Source: an uncultured Lachnospiraceae bacterium
GTDB taxonomy: Bacteria; Bacillota; Clostridia; Lachnospirales; Lachnospiraceae
Assembly: GCA_910586645.1 (NCBI GenBank)
Contig: CAJUIS010000009.1
Span: forward strand, 1-35,206
Direction: 5' to 3'
Length of the DNA stretch: 35,206 nt
Shown: one piece after another, positions 31,196 to 35,206 of the stretch
How positions within the stretch are numbered: position 1 is the first letter of the stretch
Layout of the letters: the number at the start of each line of letters is the position of its first letter
Position numbers and translations under genes: made by a program
Notes under the pieces: generated by a model
Told to the model about the DNA's origin: nothing
Seen by the model: only the letters and a program-made list of their open reading frames with translations
Databases searched by the model: none

Positions 31196-31501
31196 ATGGA
31201 TATCTTATCAAAAATTACAGAGCTGAGAAAAGCGCGAAACTGGTCGGAGTATCAGTTGGCCGAATATTCGGGACTGACGCAGTCAACGATTTCTTCCTGG
31301 TACCGTAAAAAGATGGTTCCTTCTATCCCGTCTTTGAAAAAGATTTGCAATGCGTTTGAAATCTCATTGTCACAGTTTTTTCTGGAGGAAGAAGGCTGCG
31401 CCGTATACCTTACCTCGCGGCAGATTGATTTAATCCATCTGTCCAACAAACTGTCGCCGGAGCAGTTTGAAGCAATGCTTTCATTTTTGAGGACTTTGTA
31501 A
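31196..31501 (+). CDS. Small XRE/Cro-type HTH regulator
   Basis: A 101-residue protein with an N-terminal Cro/CI-type helix-turn-helix (about 1-60: ILSKITELRKARNWSEYQLAEYSGLTQSTISSWYRKKMVPSIPSLKKICNAFEISLSQFF) and a short helical C-terminus. AGGGTG at 31186-31191 precedes the ATG. It is divergent from the MBOAT operon, and paired direct repeats lie in the shared control region, so it probably regulates that operon and itself. No ligand domain is present, so the signal is unclear. Small regulators of this type are common in Lachnospiraceae genomes. It might instead act elsewhere; the operator link is inference. Confidence 0.9.
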   Translation: MDILSKITELRKARNWSEYQLAEYSGLTQSTISSWYRKKMVPSIPSLKKICNAFEISLSQFFLEEEGCAVYLTSRQIDLIHLSNKLSPEQFEAMLSFLRTL

Positions 31502-31519
31502 GCGCAGACAAAGAAAAAA

Positions 31520-31548
31520 TTGCCAATGCCAGAGAAATAGTGTATACT
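31520..31548 (+). promoter_or_regulatory. Sigma-A-type promoter for the GH13 gene
   Basis: TTGCCA (31520-31525), a 17-base spacer and TATACT (31543-31548), about 70 bases before the ATG. No CcpA-type cre site was recognised in the leader. Confidence 0.72.
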
Positions 31549-31616
31549 AAAACCAGTTTGGGCCGCACAGAAAGGAACTTCAAGCGGCAGAAAGATAAAA
31601 ACAGGAGGTATTGGCA

Positions 31617-33329
31617 ATGGCATGGTATGATGAGGCAGTGTTTTATCACATTTATCCGCTGGGGCTTACAGGGGCGCCAAAGGAAAATTCCTATGGAGAA
31701 CCGGAGCATCGTTTGAATACGTTGATTCCCTGGATTTCTCATATAAAAGAAATTGGCTGCGACGCGGTTTATATCGGGCCGCTGTTTGAGTCGGTCGGAC
31801 ATGGCTATGAGACGACCGATTACAAGAAGCTGGACAGCCGGCTTGGTACAAATGAAGATTTGACAAATTATGTGAAGGAGTGCCACAAACAGGGAATCCG
31901 GGTGATTTTGGACGGTGTGTTCAATCATACGGGACGTGATTTTTTTGCTTTTGCAGATATTAAGAAAAACAGGGAAAATTCTCCTTATAAAGACTGGTAC
32001 TGCAATGTGAATTTTTATGGCAATAATGAATACAACGACGGATTTTCCTATGAAAACTGGGGAGGATATAATCTGCTTGTGAAGTTAAACCAGCACAATC
32101 CTGCAGTCAGAGATTATATTTGCGACGTCGTGCGTTTCTGGGTGCGTGAGTTTGACATTGACGGAATCCGCCTGGACGCTGCGGACGTACTGGATTTTAA
32201 TTATATGCAGGCGCTTCGCGCGGTAGCGGAAGAGATAAAGCCGGAATTCTGGCTGATGGGAGAAGTAATCCATGGCGATTATACGCGCTGGGTCAATGAA
32301 GGCACGCTTCATTCCGTGACGAATTACCAGCTTCATAAGGCTCTTTATTCCGGTCATAATGACCACAATTATTTTGAAATTGCCCATACGGTGAAAAATC
32401 TTTATGCAAAGGGAGGCAACCGTCCCGACGGGTTAAAACTTTACAATTTTGTCGATAACCATGATGTGGAGCGGATTTATACGAAGCTGAACAAAAAAGC
32501 GCATTTTACGCCGGTACATATTCTGCTGTATACGCTGCCCGGCGTTCCGTCCGTTTATTACGGTTCTGAATTTGGAATTGAGGGAAAGAAAGACCGCTTT
32601 TCTGACGCTTCTTTACGTCCTGCGCTTTCTCTTTCCGATTATGCGGATGCAGTGGAGAAGAATCCGTTCACCCGTCTGATTTCTGCGCTCGGAAAGGTGC
32701 GTAAGCATACGCCCGCGCTTTCTTACGGCGATTACAGGGAGCTTCTTCTGACAAACCGCCAGTATGCGTTTTCAAGAAACCATAACGGCGCATCCGTTCT
32801 TGTCACTGTAAATAATGACGACAGCGATTATGTGATGACGCTTCCGGCCGGAGACGCTGCGGAATACCAGGGCGCGCTGTCCGGTGAGAGAGTTTCGGTA
32901 AATGGAGGCAGTCTTACCGTAAATGTCAAAGCCAATTCCGGAGAAATCTGGGTTCCGGCGGAAAAAGGGCAGGAGAGTTCCTTTGATACGAAGAATTCTG
33001 CGCTGCCGGACGCGGCTGAGATTTTGGAAAGCGTTTCTAAAAAGGCAGAGGAAAGTCAGGCAAAAGAAGAGACGGCTCTTAAGAAAGAGCAGGAAAAACC
33101 GATGGAAAGCGCTCCGGAACGGGATGCGGCAGAAGTCGGCGCAAAGGAGACGAAAACGGCTGTAACGGCAGGAGACGAAGCGTTTGAAAAAGGAAAGATT
33201 GCAGGGCTTCAGGAAGCGATTCTTGCCATTATGGAGAAAAACGGCCCGGTAACGGATCAGATGAAAAAAGATGTAACGGACAATGTTTACCATGATTCTC
33301 TGATTGCGTGGATCAAGAGCTTCCGTTAG
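31617..33329 (+). CDS. Cytoplasmic GH13 alpha-amylase-family enzyme with a charged C-terminal extension
   Basis: Alpha-glucan hydrolase-type enzyme of 570 residues with no signal peptide. The GH13 barrel (about 1-370) has DGVFNHTG (region I), DGIRLDAAD with nucleophile D187, LMGEV with acid/base E216 and FVDNHD with D283. A beta-sandwich C domain follows to about 455. The last 115 residues are unusual: a lysine/glutamate/alanine-rich linker (KKAEESQAKEETALKKEQEKP) then a small helical end (FEKGKIAGLQEAILAIMEKNGPVTDQMKKDV). The ATG at 31617 has AGGAGG 7 bases away; the in-frame TTG at 31611 is too close. It may degrade imported maltodextrin or stored glycogen; specificity is not clear. Confidence 0.92.
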   Translation: MAWYDEAVFYHIYPLGLTGAPKENSYGEPEHRLNTLIPWISHIKEIGCDAVYIGPLFESVGHGYETTDYKKLDSRLGTNEDLTNYVKECHKQGIRVILDGVFNHTGRDFFAFADIKKNRENSPYKDWYCNVNFYGNNEYNDGFSYENWGGYNLLVKLNQHNPAVRDYICDVVRFWVREFDIDGIRLDAADVLDFNYMQALRAVAEEIKPEFWLMGEVIHGDYTRWVNEGTLHSVTNYQLHKALYSGHNDHNYFEIAHTVKNLYAKGGNRPDGLKLYNFVDNHDVERIYTKLNKKAHFTPVHILLYTLPGVPSVYYGSEFGIEGKKDRFSDASLRPALSLSDYADAVEKNPFTRLISALGKVRKHTPALSYGDYRELLLTNRQYAFSRNHNGASVLVTVNNDDSDYVMTLPAGDAAEYQGALSGERVSVNGGSLTVNVKANSGEIWVPAEKGQESSFDTKNSALPDAAEILESVSKKAEESQAKEETALKKEQEKPMESAPERDAAEVGAKETKTAVTAGDEAFEKGKIAGLQEAILAIMEKNGPVTDQMKKDVTDNVYHDSLIAWIKSFR

Positions 33330-33339
33330 ATGAAAAAAG

Positions 33340-33399
33340 AAAAAGCCTTTGGATGGCGGCAAACCGGATATCTTTCGATGCGCATCCTAAGGCTTTTTT
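33340..33399. terminator. Bidirectional intrinsic terminator between GH13 and MATE genes
   Basis: AAAAAGCCTTTGGATG (33340-33355) pairs with CATCCTAAGGCTTTTT (33383-33398), 15 of 16 positions. The 27-base loop has some inner pairing. Ts flank the stem on either strand, so it should serve both the GH13 gene and the convergent MATE gene. Confidence 0.8.
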
Positions 33400-33423
33400 A
33401 AAAGGAGGAGCCGGGCGGTAAAA

Positions 33424-34794
33424 TTAACACTGCGCGGGTTTCTTGTGAGGAAGAGGCGAAGCCTGCGTCAGGTTATTTACCCAGAGGTATTCTTTGTAAT
33501 GCCGGAATACGGCGGGAAGTTTTATGATTTCATCCAGGTTCAGGACAAAATATACAGCGAGCGTCGGCCAGTGCAGCACAAATGCGGCAATGCATCCAAG
33601 AGGGACTGTGACGCACCAAAGCGTGATGGTATCGCAGATCAGGCCGAAGCGCGTGTCGCCGCCTGCACTGAAGATGCCTCCGATGGTGGTCGTGTTTATG
33701 GACTTTCCGACCAGGTAATAGGCGCAGATGAAAAGCATCCATTTCAGATATCCTTCCGCTTCCCGGTCGAGAGATGCAAAGCGGAAAATAAGCGGAGAGA
33801 GCAGTAAAAGCAGGACGCCTGACACTGCGCCGCTTACAATGGACAGACGGCAGAGTTTTCTGCCGTATTCTTTTGCCAGTTCAAGCTTTCCGGCGCCAAG
33901 CTCATTTCCTACGATAATGCTTCCTCCGTTTCCAATTCCGATGCAGAAGCATACCAGCAGGCTTTTGGCGATATTTGCAATGGAGTTTGCCGCAACGGCG
34001 GCGCTTCCCATATGTCCCATTACAACGGAATACATGGTAAACCCGCATCCCCAGGCAAGCTGGTTGCCAAGAACAGGAAGGGAGCGCTTCCAGTATGTTT
34101 TTTCAAGTTCCTTATCTGTATGCAGAAAAAATTTCATTTTCAGCCGTATCCGCCCTGCTTTTGCAGAGTCTGAGACTGCCCAGACAGTTTCGATGGCTCT
34201 TGCGAGAACCGTTGCGTAGGCCGCGCCTTCAATTCCAAATGAAGGCGCGCCCCAAAGGCCGAAAATCAATGCGGCATTTAAGATAATGTTTAAAACGACA
34301 GACAGCGAGCTTATGACGGCGCTTTTTATGGCATGGCCGCTGTTTTTCATAATGCACAGGTAAATCTGTGAAATTCCGCACATCAGGTAAGAAACAGAAG
34401 AAGCCCGCAGGTAGGCGGCACCGTTTTCAATCAGCTTTGCTTCGGAAGTAAACAGGTACATAAGCTGGTTTGGAATCAGAAGCGTTCCCATAAAAAACAG
34501 CAGGGAAATAATCAAAGAGGTGCGAAGCACGAAAGCCAGTATTTTTTCCACGGCGTTTCTGTCGCCGATTCCCCAGTACTGCGCAGCCATCATGCTGGTT
34601 CCCATTGCAAGCGCTGTCAGAAATAAATTGAATACAAACATCACCTGTCCCGCCAGGGATACCGCGGAAAGGGCGTCCTGGCTGATAAGCCCAAGCATCA
34701 GGGCGTCGGACGCGCTGACAAGGGATAACATAAACTGCTGAAATGCAATGGGCAGTACAAGAGATATTAGTTTTCTGTAAAATTCACGGTTCAT
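33424..34794 (-). CDS. MATE-family multidrug/cation antiporter
   Basis: Membrane transporter of 456 residues with about twelve hydrophobic segments in two halves (for example LISLVLPIAFQQFMLSLVSASDALMLGLIS and the matching second-half start KRSLPVLGNQLAWGCGFTMYSVVMGHMG). Such proteins export drugs or metabolites using a sodium or proton gradient. The ATG at 34792-34794 has a GAAAGGAG site 8 bases upstream on the coding strand. A longer in-frame reading (25 residues more) lacks such a site. It stands alone, with a large gene-free stretch upstream holding a G tract and a palindromic element. The substrate is unknown. Confidence 0.92.
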   Translation of the reverse strand: MNREFYRKLISLVLPIAFQQFMLSLVSASDALMLGLISQDALSAVSLAGQVMFVFNLFLTALAMGTSMMAAQYWGIGDRNAVEKILAFVLRTSLIISLLFFMGTLLIPNQLMYLFTSEAKLIENGAAYLRASSVSYLMCGISQIYLCIMKNSGHAIKSAVISSLSVVLNIILNAALIFGLWGAPSFGIEGAAYATVLARAIETVWAVSDSAKAGRIRLKMKFFLHTDKELEKTYWKRSLPVLGNQLAWGCGFTMYSVVMGHMGSAAVAANSIANIAKSLLVCFCIGIGNGGSIIVGNELGAGKLELAKEYGRKLCRLSIVSGAVSGVLLLLLSPLIFRFASLDREAEGYLKWMLFICAYYLVGKSINTTTIGGIFSAGGDTRFGLICDTITLWCVTVPLGCIAAFVLHWPTLAVYFVLNLDEIIKLPAVFRHYKEYLWVNNLTQASPLPHKKPAQC

Positions 34795-34924
34795 GGAAAA
34801 ATCTCCTTTCGGATGCGTTGTCTGCTGTTCCATGGCTTTCAGGCAGGAAACCATGGAAAGGCAGGACAATGCGATTGGATTGAGCCGCGGCGCGGGTGAG
34901 AGATGCGCTTTGGCTTTGAATGAG

Positions 34925-34933
34925 AGTATATCA
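34925..34933 (-). promoter_or_regulatory. Extended -10 promoter candidate for the MATE gene
   Basis: On the minus strand TGATATACT forms an extended -10 element (TG, one base, TATACT). The -35 region (TAAAAA) is poor. The leader would be about 120 bases. Confidence 0.35.
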
Positions 34934-34994
34934 CCAGATTGGCTTGATTTTTAGAATTATTTTGTCATATTATAGTATAAAACAGTCATTTGGT

Positions 34995-35010
34995 GGGGGG
35001 GGGAGGGGGG
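34995..35010. repeat. G-rich homopolymer tract (G9-A-G6)
   Basis: Nine Gs, one A and six Gs, preceded by TGGT. It lies outside coding sequence, about 200 bases upstream of the MATE gene and 13 bases before the palindromic element. Length variation by slippage, quadruplex formation and sequencing error are all possible. Confidence 0.8.
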
Positions 35011-35022
35011 TTCAAGACGTCC

Positions 35023-35162
35023 GTTGTACAAAAGATACAATTGGACGCATGGCCCGCTTTCGCTTATTGCCGCTCGCAGCGGTACGTAAGCCGCGAAAAT
35101 ACCGCGGCTAAGTACCGGCGGCGTCAAAAGGCCTTGCGTCTCAATTGTATCTTTTGTACAAC
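35023..35162. repeat. MITE-like palindromic element with 20-26 bp terminal inverted repeats
   Basis: The left arm TTGTACAAAAGATACAATTG (35024-35043) has its exact reverse complement at 35142-35161. The match continues with GACGC (35044-35048) against GCGTC (35136-35140) after a 1-base bulge, and one further G-C pair lies outside. The interior holds nested palindromes: GGCC (35051-35054 with 35130-35133), GCCGC/GCGGC (35069-35073 with 35118-35122), GGTAC/GTACC (35081-35085 with 35112-35116) and AGCCGCG/CGCGGCT (35089-35095 with 35103-35109). The whole can fold as one long hairpin. It has no ORF and no clear target-site duplication. The GC-rich core inside AT-rich arms is unlike the surroundings. 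A small non-autonomous mobile element is my best guess; a structured RNA or a large terminator are alternatives. Confidence 0.75.
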
Positions 35163-35191
35163 TGCTTCTTTGAAATGTGGAGCGGGGTGGT

Positions 35192-35206
35192 GATATTGAC
35201 AATATC
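35192..35206. promoter_or_regulatory. 15-bp palindrome at the window edge
   Basis: GATATTG, A, CAATATC is a perfect inverted repeat ending at the last base and containing TTGACA, a possible -35 box. It may be an operator for a gene beyond the window; the sequence stops too early to tell. Confidence 0.35.

Larger units (their letters stand above)
34870..35022. other. Gene-free upstream region of the MATE gene
   Basis: No coding sequence is credible from 34795 to the window end. This part holds the probable MATE promoter (34925-34933), a second AT-rich TATAAT-like box on the minus strand (34969-34974) without a -35 partner, and a G-rich tract. The palindromic element begins at 35023. Confidence 0.6.

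Overview
The window looks like chromosomal DNA from a spore-forming, low-to-moderate GC Firmicute, most likely a Lachnospiraceae (Clostridia) species. The evidence is the complete spoIIAA-spoIIAB-sigF operon, strong AGGAGG-type ribosome binding sites, sigma-A-like promoters, a CIRCE-like operator at clpB, a sigma/DUF4179 pair, and a very large secreted multidomain glycosidase. The family-level assignment is inference. No rRNA, tRNA, CRISPR array, prophage or transposase gene was recognised.

Layout. 20-1947: an OmpR-type response regulator and its histidine kinase, overlapping by four bases. 1944-4663: valyl-tRNA synthetase, whose promoter begins inside the kinase stop codon. 4734-6534: a promoter embedded in an inverted repeat, a 45-residue protein too short for ordinary ORF calling, and a zinc-ribbon/TPR membrane protein. 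6593-8144: the spoIIA operon for forespore sigma-F. 8145-9596 (minus): nicotinate phosphoribosyltransferase, meeting sigF with zero spacing over a shared hairpin. 9711-14050: panC, panD, coaBC, a BASS-family transporter and an ECF S-component, a pantothenate/CoA operon without panB, behind a leader that ends in an intrinsic terminator.

14051-14805: an AT-rich island with a long hairpin, an orphan minus-strand gene, and the clpB control region (CIRCE-like operator over a near-consensus promoter). 14806-18190: ClpB and a membrane-anchored polysaccharide deacetylase. 18368-26206: a 2612-residue secreted GH2 enzyme with many accessory domains. 26362-28157: a sigma-70-like/ECF sigma factor and its DUF4179 membrane anti-sigma partner. 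28233-31044 (minus): an SGNH plus MBOAT O-acyltransferase pair, divergent from a small HTH regulator; near-identical 16-bp repeats sit on both edges of the MBOAT promoter. 31520-33329: a cytoplasmic GH13 enzyme with an unusual charged C-terminal extension. 33424-34794 (minus): a MATE transporter.

The last 400 bases hold no gene. They contain a G-rich homopolymer tract, a 140-bp element with near-perfect terminal inverted repeats and nested internal palindromes (MITE-like), and a 15-bp palindrome at the window edge. Themes are sporulation, cofactor supply (NAD, CoA), heat shock, and cell-envelope or extracellular glycan work. The least explained items are the palindromic element at 35023-35162, the promoter-flanking repeats at 31079-31138, and the leader at 9744-9890.
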